A stretch of 47,865 nt of DNA, taken from contig NZ_QNVJ01000014.1 in NCBI RefSeq assembly GCF_003350345.1, forward strand, positions 1 through 47,865, in the 5' to 3' direction. Position numbers and translations under genes: made by a program. Positions 1 to 7,904 of this stretch are shown here, one piece after another (the stretch's first letter is position 1; the number at the start of each line of letters is the position of its first letter). A model generated the notes under the pieces. That model had not been told where the DNA came from. It saw nothing but the letters and a program-made list of their open reading frames with translations, and did no database searches. Source of the stretch: Alkalilacustris brevis (GTDB taxonomy: Bacteria; Pseudomonadota; Alphaproteobacteria; Rhodobacterales; Rhodobacteraceae).

Positions 1-100
1 GCTGATCGCCCCGATCGCCATGGAGGAAAAGCTCCGCTTCGCAATCCGCGAAGGCGGCCGCACGGTTGGAGCAGGGGTCGTTTCCAAGATCATCGCATGA
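1..100 (+). CDS. tuf: Elongation factor Tu, C-terminal end (partial)
   Basis: The window opens inside a gene. The frame beginning at base 2 reads [19 protein letters not shown] and ends [10 protein letters not shown]-stop (TGA at 98-100), the invariant C-terminus of EF-Tu domain III. EF-Tu is the GTPase that brings aminoacyl-tRNA to the ribosome; only its last 32 residues are here. The last codons (GTT, GGA, GCA, GGG, GTT) use third bases that are less typical of this GC-rich genome than those of the relic copy just downstream. The gene is followed by a terminator, not by rpsJ or by tRNA-Trp/secE, the two usual tuf neighbours. Confidence 0.97.
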   Translation, partial: LIAPIAMEEKLRFAIREGGRTVGAGVVSKIIA

Positions 101-135
101 TCCTGGAAACGGGCGCGTCCGCGGAAACCGCAGAC

Positions 136-174
136 ACGACCGGCGCGGGCGTCGTCTCGAAGATCATCGCGTAA
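136..174 (+). pseudogene. Relic second copy of the tuf 3' end
   Basis: In frame, bases 136-174 encode [12 protein letters not shown] followed by TAA, matching the EF-Tu tail [12 protein letters not shown] at 62-100 in 11 of 12 residues. Apart from the V-to-T codon and the stop codon, the DNA differences are all at third codon positions, the pattern of two tuf genes that diverged under selection and not of a fresh tandem duplication. Resemblance fades upstream of 136. I infer a leftover of recombination or gene conversion involving another tuf copy. It has no start codon or RBS and is probably untranslated. Confidence 0.75.
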
Positions 175-203
175 GATCCACGGCGACAGCGAAAACAGAA
201 CAT

Positions 204-230
204 GGCGCGGCCCCGGGGCCGCGCCTTTTT
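204..230 (+). terminator. Rho-independent terminator after tuf
   Basis: GGCGCGGCCCC (204-214) pairs perfectly with GGGGCCGCGCC (215-225) and is followed by TTTTT (226-230). It ends the tuf transcript after the relic tail. The next gene lies on the opposite strand and ends at 264. Confidence 0.9.
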
Positions 231-263
231 CGTGACAACGACCTGGCGCCTCAGCTGTCGCGC

Positions 264-1097
264 TCAGGTCGGGCGTGACATCGCCTTGATGAGCGGCATC
301 AGCCGTTCGGCTGCCGTTTCATGCGCGGCGGGACCGGGCAGATGCGCGGCTGCCTCGCGCTCGGCCGGGGCGAATATCATCCCCTCCACGTCGAAACCGT
401 CATCTGCCGCAGCGGCAACCATTTCGACATAGCCCGCAAGACTGGGCAGCAGCCGGTCAAGCATGTCGCGCGTGACCATCAGCGGGTCTCCCGGCACGAA
501 CGGGCAGGCAATGGCAGGCGGCGCGTGACGCGCCAGCCAGAGCCCCACCACGGGCCGCCCGACCTGCGCGATCAGCGCCGCCGCCCGCTCGACCCAGGCC
601 GCTGCCAGCACCGCGCGCACCTTCGCGAAGCGTCGCGGCCCACGCCGCGCAAGCCCGCCCAGAAGATGCCGCGTAAAGGTGAATTCGGTGAAATCGACCT
701 CGGGATAAAGCGCCCGAAGCGCCGGCGCGGTGCGCAAGAAGCGATCGTTGCGCCGCGGATGCACCGTGTAAAGCGGGTTCGAGAGCGCGTGCGCCCCCGG
801 AAGTTGCAGCACGACAGCCTCTGCGCCGCGGGCGATCTGCAACGCCTGCTCATCACCCAGAAAACTGTCAAGGCCAGCATTCACGCAACCCAGATTTATC
901 ACCCGTGTCCCTGCCTTCTGCTCAAGCAGATCGGCATAGGGCCGGGCAATGAACTTGCCGAAGCTTTCCGTCCCGCCAAGCACAGCGCAATAGCGCCCCT
1001 CAAGCCGCCGCGAAGGCCCGCGAAAGCGCAACCGTGACTGCCCGTATGAACAGCAGTGATAATCCAGCCCCCCGCGGCCCGGCCAGGAATAGGCCAT
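264..1097 (-). CDS. DUF6473-like protein of unknown function
   Basis: A 277-residue protein whose conserved stretches (GLDYHCCSYGQSRLRFRG, GTESFGKFI, INLGCVNAGLDSFL, then VHPRRNDRFL and EVDFTEFTFTRH) match my memory of the Rhodobacterales family DUF6473. The GTES-F and NLG-N-G-D blocks followed by a Rossmann-like alternation are loosely reminiscent of SGNH hydrolases, but no catalytic set can be assigned. I start at MAYSWPG (1097), with GGGG about 8 bases upstream; the frame stays open to 1196 without a family-like sequence. There is no signal peptide or membrane segment. The gene is divergent from the hydroxybutyryl-CoA dehydrogenase gene and convergent with tuf. Function unknown. Confidence 0.8.
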   Translation of the reverse strand: MAYSWPGRGGLDYHCCSYGQSRLRFRGPSRRLEGRYCAVLGGTESFGKFIARPYADLLEQKAGTRVINLGCVNAGLDSFLGDEQALQIARGAEAVVLQLPGAHALSNPLYTVHPRRNDRFLRTAPALRALYPEVDFTEFTFTRHLLGGLARRGPRRFAKVRAVLAAAWVERAAALIAQVGRPVVGLWLARHAPPAIACPFVPGDPLMVTRDMLDRLLPSLAGYVEMVAAAADDGFDVEGMIFAPAEREAAAHLPGPAAHETAAERLMPLIKAMSRPT

Positions 1098-1149
1098 CTT
1101 GCACCCCACATGATTATTTTCACACCCTCTGCCATTGTTTCCTGCCCCC

Positions 1150-1166
1150 GTTAGCAAAACCCTAAC
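1150..1166. promoter_or_regulatory. Imperfect palindrome in divergent promoter region
   Basis: GTTAG-N7-CTAAC lies between two divergent genes, a suitable place for a repressor or activator site. The arms and spacing resemble a two-half-site operator. The sequence deviates from the alphaproteobacterial CtrA consensus (TTAA-N7-TTAA), so no regulator is named. Confidence 0.25.
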
Positions 1167-1190
1167 GCGCAGCGTGGCGCGCCTTCGGCC

Positions 1191-1218
1191 TTGCACCCCT
1201 GCCGGGCGGGGGCATAAG
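1191..1218 (+). promoter_or_regulatory. Candidate sigma-70 promoter for hydroxybutyryl-CoA dehydrogenase
   Basis: TTGCAC (1191-1196), a 16-base spacer and CATAAG (1213-1218) lie 33 bases upstream of the ATG at 1252. Both boxes match consensus in most positions. Inferred by eye only. Confidence 0.35.
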
Positions 1219-1251
1219 GTCGCCCGCGAAGACAGGATTCAGGGGTAGGTC

Positions 1252-2127
1252 ATGGCGATAAGGACAGTCGGCATTGTCGGCGCAGGGCAGATGGGCAACG
1301 GGATCGCGCATGTTTTCGCCCTGTCGGGCTATGACGTGACCCTGAGCGACATCTCGCAGGAGCAGCTCAACCGCGCCCTTGCGACCATCAAGAAGAACCT
1401 CGACCGCCAGGTCACGCGTGAAAAAATCACGGCCGAGGATCGCGATGCGGCCCTGGCTCGGATCGGCGCCACCACGCGGCTGGCCGATATCGGCCCAAGC
1501 GATCTGATCATCGAATCAGCGACCGAGCGCGAAACCGTCAAGCAGGCAATTTTCGAGGATCTGGCCCCGCATCTGGGCCCCGAGACGATCCTGACATCGA
1601 ACACCTCTTCGATCTCCATCACCCGGCTGGCAGCCCGCACTGATCGGCCCGGGCGCTTCATGGGGCTGCATTTCATGAACCCGGTGCCGGTGATGCAACT
1701 GGTCGAGCTGATCCGCGGCATCGCCACTGACGAGCCCACCTACAAAACCATGGCCGAGGTTGTGAAAACCCTGGGAAAGACGGCGGCGACGTCAGAGGAT
1801 TTCCCCGCTTTCATCGTCAACCGCATTCTGGTGCCGATGATCAACGAGGCGGTCTATACCCTGTACGAGGGGGTCGGCACCGTCATTTCGATCGACACCT
1901 CGCTCAAACTGGGTGCCAATCACCCGATGGGGCCGCTTGAGCTGGCCGATTTCATCGGGCTGGACACCTGCCTGGCGATCATGAACGTCCTGCATGACGG
2001 GCTGGCCGATACCAAGTACCGCCCCTGCCCGCTTCTGACCAAATATGTCGAGGCCGGCTGGCTGGGCCGCAAGACCGGCCGGGGTTTCTATGACTATAGC
2101 GGCGAGACGCCCGTGCCGACGCGTTGA
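1252..2127 (+). CDS. hbd: 3-hydroxybutyryl-CoA dehydrogenase
   Basis: A 291-residue cytoplasmic NAD(P)-dependent dehydrogenase that interconverts acetoacetyl-CoA and 3-hydroxybutyryl-CoA in beta-oxidation and butyrate/PHB-type metabolism. The N-terminus has the Rossmann motif [10 protein letters not shown] (about residues 10-19). The middle holds the family blocks [14 protein letters not shown] and [15 protein letters not shown], with the His of LHFMNP acting as catalytic base in the family. The C-terminal dimerisation domain has [14 protein letters not shown] and [19 protein letters not shown]. The length is normal for the stand-alone family. An RBS-like AGGGGTAGG precedes the ATG. No etfAB or thiolase gene lies nearby in the window. 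Confidence 0.95.
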   Translation: MAIRTVGIVGAGQMGNGIAHVFALSGYDVTLSDISQEQLNRALATIKKNLDRQVTREKITAEDRDAALARIGATTRLADIGPSDLIIESATERETVKQAIFEDLAPHLGPETILTSNTSSISITRLAARTDRPGRFMGLHFMNPVPVMQLVELIRGIATDEPTYKTMAEVVKTLGKTAATSEDFPAFIVNRILVPMINEAVYTLYEGVGTVISIDTSLKLGANHPMGPLELADFIGLDTCLAIMNVLHDGLADTKYRPCPLLTKYVEAGWLGRKTGRGFYDYSGETPVPTR

Positions 2128-2190
2128 GGCCGTCGCCTCGCCGCGCTTTCGGCGATGACACGCCCCTTGCACCATGATACGGCGCGGATC

Positions 2191-4452
2191 ATGCGAGAAC
2201 TTCCATCGAAACAGGATCTGCGCGACTGGATCGCCGAGAACCCCGACAAGACGGGCAAGCGCGACATCGCGCGCGCCTTCGGCATCAAGGGCTCAGGCCG
2301 GATCGAACTCAAGCGTCTGCTCAGAGAGCTTGAGCAAGAGGGCCTGATCGAAAAGCGCCGGCGCAGCTATCGCGACCCCGAGCGGCTGCCACCGGTGGCC
2401 GTGCTGCAGGTGCTGCCACCCGATGACGCGGGCGATCTGTTCGCCCGTCCTCTGGAATGGCGCGGCGAGGGGCCCGAGCCGCGCATCCTGATCGTGCAGC
2501 GGCAATCCGACCCGGCCCTGGGGGGCGGCGAGCGGATCCTGGCTAAGCTGCTTCCCGTGCGCGGTGAAGACTACAGCTATGAGGCGCGGCTCATCCGGCG
2601 CATCGCGGCCGCGCCCAGCCGCATCATCGGCATATACCGCGCCGAGGCCGAGGGCGGGCGTATCGTGCCGGTGGCCAAGGGCGCCGACCGCGAGTGGCGC
2701 GTGGCCGCCGGAGCGACGCATGGCGCGAAGGACGGCGAACTGGTTGAGGCCGAGCACGCAGGCCCCGCCGGACGGCTGGGCGCGCCGCGTGCACGCGTGA
2801 TCGAACGGCTGGGCGACCCGTCGGCCCCCCGTGCCGTTTCGCTGATCGCCATTCACCAGCACGGCATTCCCGACGCATTCCCCGAAGACGTGCTGGCCGA
2901 AGCCGAGCGTGCCAAACCCGCCGGGATTTCGGGGCGCGAGGATCTTCGTGCACTGCCCTTCGTCACGATCGACCCCTCGGATGCGCGCGACCATGACGAC
3001 GCGGTGTTCGCCCGCCCCGACGACGACCCCGCAAACCCCGGCGGGCATGTGGTCTGGGTGGCGATTGCCGATGTGGCACATTATGTGCGCCCCGGCAGCA
3101 CGCTGGACCGAGAGGCACGCAAGCGCGGCAACTCCACCTATTTCCCCGACCGGGTGGTGCCGATGCTGCCCGACCGGCTGTCGGGTGAGTTGTGCTCGCT
3201 GCACGAGGGTGTCGCGCGGCCAGTTGTCGCGGTGGCCATGGTGCTGGATGCCAGGGGGCGCAAGATCTCGCACCGGTTTACCCGCGCCATCGTGCAATCG
3301 GCGGCCTCGCTCACCTATTCAGAAGTGCAGGCCGCTGCCGACGGCGAGTTGAGCGAGCGCACGAAAGACCTTGCCGAGCCGGTGATCGGCCCGCTTTACG
3401 CCGCTTGGCGCGCCGTTCATGCCGAGCGCGTGCGGCGCGAGCCGCTGGATATCGACCTGCCCGAGCGCCGCATCCAGTTGTCGGAGGACGGGCGCGTCAC
3501 CTCGGTCGCTTTTGCCGAACGCTATGATGCGCATCGGCTGATCGAGGATTTCATGGTGCTGGCCAATGTGGCCGCCGCCGAAGAGCTGATCCGCAGGCAG
3601 CGGCCGCTGCTGTTTCGCGTACACGAAGAACCCAGCCCCGAAAAGCTGGAGTCCTTGCGCGAGGTGGCGCAGGCCTCGGGGCTGACGCTGGCCAAGGGGC
3701 AGGTGCTGCAGACCAGCCACCTCAACCGGCTGCTGGCGCAGGCCGAGGGCACCGAATTCGACGAGTTGATCAACATGGCCACACTGCGCTCGATGACGCA
3801 GGCCTATTACAACCCCGAGAATTTCGGCCATTTCGGGCTGGCGCTGCGCAACTATGCGCATTTCACCTCGCCGATCCGGCGCTATGCCGACCTGATCGTG
3901 CATCGCGCGCTGATCACCGCCCATGGCTGGGGGCCCGACGGGCTTTCCCCCGACGAGATCGAGCAGCTGGAAGAAACCGCCAAGCATATCTCCGATACCG
4001 AACGCCGCTCGATGCAGGCCGAGCGAGACACCACCGACCGCTACCTGGCCGCCTGGCTGGCCGAGCGCGTGGGCGCCGAGTTCACCGGCCGCATCTCGGG
4101 GATCACCCGCTTTGGCGTGTTCGTGAAGCTGGACGAATCGGGTGCCGATGGCCTGGTTCCGATCCGCACGCTGGGGCACGAGTTTTTCCATTTCGATGGC
4201 GATAGGCAGACCTTGATGGGCGAACGCTCGGGGTTGACGCTGCGCTCGGGCCAGCGCGCGCTGGTGCGGCTGGCCGAGGCCACACCAGTGACGGGCGGGC
4301 TGACGCTGGAGCTGCTGGAACTGGAAGGCAAGGCGCTGCCGCGCGGGCCGCAGCCAGCGCGCAAGGGCGCAAACGGCAAACGCAAGATTGCGCGCGCGAA
4401 GGCTAAATCCGCAAAGGTCAAGCGCAAGGTCGAACGCAAGCGCAACGGCTGA
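2191..4452 (+). CDS. rnr: Ribonuclease R, 3'-5' exoribonuclease
   Basis: A 753-residue RNase II-superfamily enzyme that degrades structured RNA, including rRNA and mRNA decay intermediates. In order: N-terminal winged helix (about 1-70, SKQDLRDWIAENP), OB/cold-shock domains, the RNB catalytic domain with the metal-binding cluster DPSDARDHDDAV (about 261-272), an S1 RNA-binding domain (about 640-700, GRISGITRFGVFVKLDESG), and a Lys/Arg-rich tail. That basic tail is typical of RNase R and not of RNase II. I start at MRELPSK, which aligns with the usual N-terminus; an in-frame ATG at 2155 would add 12 residues, and neither start has a strong RBS. The gene sits 63 bases after the dehydrogenase stop and may be cotranscribed with it. 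Confidence 0.95.
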   Translation: MRELPSKQDLRDWIAENPDKTGKRDIARAFGIKGSGRIELKRLLRELEQEGLIEKRRRSYRDPERLPPVAVLQVLPPDDAGDLFARPLEWRGEGPEPRILIVQRQSDPALGGGERILAKLLPVRGEDYSYEARLIRRIAAAPSRIIGIYRAEAEGGRIVPVAKGADREWRVAAGATHGAKDGELVEAEHAGPAGRLGAPRARVIERLGDPSAPRAVSLIAIHQHGIPDAFPEDVLAEAERAKPAGISGREDLRALPFVTIDPSDARDHDDAVFARPDDDPANPGGHVVWVAIADVAHYVRPGSTLDREARKRGNSTYFPDRVVPMLPDRLSGELCSLHEGVARPVVAVAMVLDARGRKISHRFTRAIVQSAASLTYSEVQAAADGELSERTKDLAEPVIGPLYAAWRAVHAERVRREPLDIDLPERRIQLSEDGRVTSVAFAERYDAHRLIEDFMVLANVAAAEELIRRQRPLLFRVHEEPSPEKLESLREVAQASGLTLAKGQVLQTSHLNRLLAQAEGTEFDELINMATLRSMTQAYYNPENFGHFGLALRNYAHFTSPIRRYADLIVHRALITAHGWGPDGLSPDEIEQLEETAKHISDTERRSMQAERDTTDRYLAAWLAERVGAEFTGRISGITRFGVFVKLDESGADGLVPIRTLGHEFFHFDGDRQTLMGERSGLTLRSGQRALVRLAEATPVTGGLTLELLELEGKALPRGPQPARKGANGKRKIARAKAKSAKVKRKVERKRNG

Positions 4453-4566
4453 GCCGCCCTTCAGGACGCGCCCCTGCGGGCCGCAAACCACCGCCGGGGC
4501 CTTGCACTGCCCGCGCCGACACAGCATGACCTGTGTACAGCAGGCAAGCAGGCAGGAGGGTTCCGG

Positions 4567-6009
4567 GTGCGCGAAAAATCAGGTGTGAGTCGCTGGCTGT
4601 CTGAAAGCCGGGTCGCCGTTCTGTCCGCCAGCCTGCTGCTGGCCGCCGCAACCTGCCTCGCGATCCTGTTCGAATGGACCGCCGACACCACCACCGCGCG
4701 GCTGGCCTCGGCGGCGACGGTGCTGGCCATCGCGATCTTGTGGTTTCAGATCGACTGGTCGCGGCGGGCGTTCGTGCTGGTCGCGCTTGGCGTGTTCCTG
4801 GCCGGGGTGGTCACCCTGCCCGACTGGCGCGCCGCCGCCGAGGCAGGGCTGCGCAGCTCCATCTTCATCGTGGCCTTCTTTACCTCACTCATCACCCTGC
4901 GCAGCGTCGCCGCCGGATCAACCGCGATCATGCGCTGCGGCCATTTCCTGGCTCATCAGCCACCTGGACGGCGTTACCTCGCGCTGTCGGCCGGGGGACA
5001 TCTATTCGGGCTGATCCTCAGCTACGGCGCGATCACGCTGCTGGGCGGGATGGCGACGGCCAAACGGCCCGAGGATGACGAAGCCAGCGAGGAGGTGCGC
5101 AATCACCGTCGCCGGCGCATGCTGGTGGCGATTCAGCGGGGCTTTGTCTCAAGCCTGCCGTGGTCGCCCTTTGCCTTCGCCATCGCCATTTCGACCAGTC
5201 TTATCCCGGGTGCAAGCTGGGGCGCCGTTGTGGGCTGGTGCGCGGTCAGCAGCCTTCTGCTGATGGCATTGGGCTGGACCCTCGATACCATATTCAAGCC
5301 AAGGCTGAGTGCCCCGGCACCCGTGCGCACCGCCCCCGAAGGCACCTGGTTGGGCAATCTCGCGCCGTTGCTCGTGTTGCTGGGGGTGCTGGTTGTCGGA
5401 GTGGCCGGGCTTTACAGCATCACGCAATTGCGCATCGTCGCCATCGTGATGACGGTGGTGCCGCTGATCGCCCTTGGCTGGATCGCTTTTCAGCGCAAGG
5501 GCGATGGTCCGGGGCCGGCGCGGCGCATACAGGCGCTTGCCACGGGCTTCATCAACGATGACATCCCGCGCTTTCGCGCCGAGGTGGTGTTGCTCAGCAT
5601 GGCCGGCTTTATCGGCACCATGGGTTCGCACCTGGCCGAGCCGCTGGTCCTGGCCTCGGGGGTTGACCTGACGGCGGTGCCCGGCTGGGTCATCCTGATG
5701 GGGCTTTTCTGGCTGATCCCGGTGGTCGGGCAGTTCGGGATGAACCCGATTCTGGCGGTTTCGCTGACGGTGCCGCTGCTGCCCAGCCCCGAAGCCCTGG
5801 GGCTGAGCCCGTCGATCCTGGTTCTGGCGATCACCAGCGGCTGGGCGATCAGCGGCGCGACCTCGCCCTTCACCGCCTCCACATTGCTGACCGGCGCGCT
5901 GGGAAATGTCAGCGCGACGCATGTCGGGCTACGCTGGAACGGGCTTTATGCCATCACCTGCGGTGTCGTGCTTTCGGGCTGGGTGCTGCTGGTTGCGCAG
6001 CTGATCTGA
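4567..6009 (+). CDS. Polytopic membrane protein, probable transporter
   Basis: 480 residues with about 11-12 hydrophobic segments spread over the whole length and a basic cytoplasmic loop near residues 160-185 (EEVRNHRRRRM). Repeat-like motifs GMNPILAVSLTVPLLP and SGWAISGATSPFTASTLL in the C-terminal half recall re-entrant loops of ion-transporter (IT) superfamily permeases, but I cannot name the family or substrate. The start is GTG at 4567, supported by AGGAGGG six bases upstream. No partner subunit or regulator is adjacent. It is convergent with the kinase gene and shares a bidirectional terminator with it. Confidence 0.8.
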   Translation: MREKSGVSRWLSESRVAVLSASLLLAAATCLAILFEWTADTTTARLASAATVLAIAILWFQIDWSRRAFVLVALGVFLAGVVTLPDWRAAAEAGLRSSIFIVAFFTSLITLRSVAAGSTAIMRCGHFLAHQPPGRRYLALSAGGHLFGLILSYGAITLLGGMATAKRPEDDEASEEVRNHRRRRMLVAIQRGFVSSLPWSPFAFAIAISTSLIPGASWGAVVGWCAVSSLLLMALGWTLDTIFKPRLSAPAPVRTAPEGTWLGNLAPLLVLLGVLVVGVAGLYSITQLRIVAIVMTVVPLIALGWIAFQRKGDGPGPARRIQALATGFINDDIPRFRAEVVLLSMAGFIGTMGSHLAEPLVLASGVDLTAVPGWVILMGLFWLIPVVGQFGMNPILAVSLTVPLLPSPEALGLSPSILVLAITSGWAISGATSPFTASTLLTGALGNVSATHVGLRWNGLYAITCGVVLSGWVLLVAQLI

Positions 6010-6053
6010 AGGCCCGCCTGACGGGCTGGGGGCGCGCAGCCAATGAAAAAGCC

Positions 6054-6087
6054 AAAGGCCCGCAAGCTTGCGCGCATGCGGGCCTTT
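6054..6087. terminator. Bidirectional terminator between convergent genes
   Basis: AAAGGCCCGCA (6054-6064) pairs with TGCGGGCCTTT (6077-6087), an 11-bp stem with A and T runs on the two sides. It can therefore end transcription of the membrane-protein gene (plus) and the kinase gene (minus). Confidence 0.85.
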
Positions 6088-6124
6088 GCGTGAAAACATG
6101 GCCGGAACGATGCAGTAAAGTGCC

Positions 6125-7117
6125 TTACAGCGCGCCGTGCGCGGCGAACAAGGCGCGCAGATCAGCCTCGGGGCGTGCGCCGATGTGGCCGATCACTTCG
6201 GAGGCGGCAATATTTCCCAGCCGCCCGCAATCGGACAGAGAACGCCCTTCGGCCAGCGCCCACAGGAACGCGCCGGCGAACATGTCACCCGCCCCGGTGG
6301 CATCCGTAACCCGGCTGGGCACCGCAGGCACATGCCAGTGCTGCCCCTCGGCCAGCACATGCACGCCATTGGCGCTGTCGGTCCCGGCGACGATCGCGAC
6401 CTCGGATGCGGCGGCCTTCAGCGCGGCATCGAAATCGGTCGTTTCATACATCGACAGCAACTCGGCCCGGTTGGCAAACAGCAAGTCCACATCGGCCTGG
6501 ATCATCATGCGAAACGCCGCGCGGTGACGTTCGACACAGAACGGGTCGGACAGCGTCAGCGCCACACGCCCGCCAGCCGCACGCGTCGTCGCGATGGCCT
6601 GGGCAAAGGCGGCATGGCTGTCAGGCCCGTCGAAGCGATAGCCCTCAAGGTATAGCCATTCGGCATCGCGCAGCAGATCTTCGTCAATATCCTCGGGCGC
6701 GAGGTTCTCGCTCCAGCCCAGATAGGTGTTCATCGAGCGCTCGCCATCCGGCGTGACCAACACGATGCAACGGCCGGTTTCCTGCGCACTGTCGCGCGGC
6801 GCCATGGGGGTTTTGTAAACCGCGCCTTGCGCGCGCAGGTCATGGGCAAAGATCGCGCCCAGCTGATCGTCGCAAACCTTGCCGATATAGGCCGTGCGCC
6901 CGCCAAGCGCGGCAATGCCGGCAATGGTGTTGGCAGCCGATCCGCCCGAAATTTCGCGTGCAGGGCCGACCTGGTCATAGAGCGAAACCGCGCGCTCCAT
7001 GTCGATAAGCTGCATGATCCCCTTGCCGATGCCATTCTCGGCCAGAAACTCCTCATCTGTATGGGCCAGAATGTCGACCATCGCGTTGCCGATCCCGACA
7101 ACCTGAAACTTCTTCAT
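6125..7117 (-). CDS. PfkB-family sugar/adenosine kinase
   Basis: A 330-residue ribokinase-superfamily kinase. Signature 1 is GNAMVDILA near the N-terminus, with GGSAANT as the substrate-lid region. Signature 2, DATGAGDMFAGAFL near residue 275, carries the catalytic Asp and the anion hole. Alphaproteobacterial proteins of this type are annotated as adenosine kinase (adenosine + ATP to AMP); the substrate cannot be proved from sequence. The start at MKKFQVVG is supported by GAGGAG upstream; the frame stays open much further upstream but there overlaps nth. ATG and the nth stop share ATGA (7114-7117), implying translational coupling. Confidence 0.9.
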   Translation of the reverse strand: MKKFQVVGIGNAMVDILAHTDEEFLAENGIGKGIMQLIDMERAVSLYDQVGPAREISGGSAANTIAGIAALGGRTAYIGKVCDDQLGAIFAHDLRAQGAVYKTPMAPRDSAQETGRCIVLVTPDGERSMNTYLGWSENLAPEDIDEDLLRDAEWLYLEGYRFDGPDSHAAFAQAIATTRAAGGRVALTLSDPFCVERHRAAFRMMIQADVDLLFANRAELLSMYETTDFDAALKAAASEVAIVAGTDSANGVHVLAEGQHWHVPAVPSRVTDATGAGDMFAGAFLWALAEGRSLSDCGRLGNIAASEVIGHIGARPEADLRALFAAHGAL

Positions 7118-7758
7118 ATCGTCTTCTCCTCGAACGGACAGAGGTCGCGCATGATGCAGGTGCCGCAGGCGGGTTTGCGGGCCTTGCAGGTGTAACGGCC
7201 ATGCAGGATCAGCCAGTGATGCGCGTGCAGCTGAAACTCGGCCGGGATGTTGTCTTCGATCGCACGCTCGACGGCGTTCACATCGCGGCCGGGGCAGATG
7301 CCGGTGCGATTGCCCACACGGAAGATATGCGTATCCACCGCCTGTGCCGGCATCCGCCACCACATGTTGAGCACCACATTCGCCGTCTTGCGCCCGACGC
7401 CGGGCAGCGATTGCAGCGCCGCGCGCGACGAGGGTACCTCGCCGCCGTATTCCTCGACCAGGATGTGCGAGAGCTTGATAACGTTCTTGGCCTTGTTGCG
7501 GTAAAGGCCGATGGTCTTGATATGCTCGATCAGCCCCTCCTCGCCCAGGGCGAGCATCTTTTCCGGCGTGTCGGCGACGGCAAACAGGCTGCGTGTGGCA
7601 CGATTGACCCCAACATCAGTTGCCTGCGCGCTCAGCGCGACGGCCACCAGCAGCGTGAAGGCGTTGACGTGCTCAAGCTCGCCCTTCGGTTCAGGCTCGA
7701 CCGCGTGAAAGCGGGTGAATATCTCGCGGATACGGTGGTAATCCAGTTGCGTGGCCAT
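7114..7758 (-). CDS. nth: Endonuclease III, DNA glycosylase/AP lyase
   Basis: A 214-residue base-excision repair enzyme that removes oxidised pyrimidines. The helix-hairpin-helix LPGVGRKTANVVL contains the catalytic Lys, and the Asp of VDTHIFR follows in the expected place. The C-terminus holds the [4Fe-4S] motif C-X6-C-X2-C-X5-C (CKARKPACGTCIMRDLC). The length is typical. The start MATQLDYHR is chosen because upstream in-frame sequence is Cys/Arg-rich and unlike the family; the RBS is weak. It is the first gene of a two-gene unit with the kinase and is divergent from the alkyltransferase fusion, giving two DNA-repair genes from one intergenic region. Confidence 0.95.
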   Translation of the reverse strand: MATQLDYHRIREIFTRFHAVEPEPKGELEHVNAFTLLVAVALSAQATDVGVNRATRSLFAVADTPEKMLALGEEGLIEHIKTIGLYRNKAKNVIKLSHILVEEYGGEVPSSRAALQSLPGVGRKTANVVLNMWWRMPAQAVDTHIFRVGNRTGICPGRDVNAVERAIEDNIPAEFQLHAHHWLILHGRYTCKARKPACGTCIMRDLCPFEEKTI

Positions 7759-7904
7759 GGCGCAAGGTATGGCCCGGCACCTGCGTCGCGGCAAGGGGGC
7801 ACGGGCACAAAACAGCACCGCCAGGCGATTGCGCAGGATTCGGGTCGCACGGCAAGGCGGTTCAGGGTTACAGATATTCTTGGCGCGCAAGCACGGACAG
7901 CACC

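Noticed and set aside
1150-1166. CtrA binding site
   Set aside because: The site reads TTAG-N7-CTAA where the full consensus needs TTAA-N7-TTAA, so it is listed only as an unassigned palindrome.
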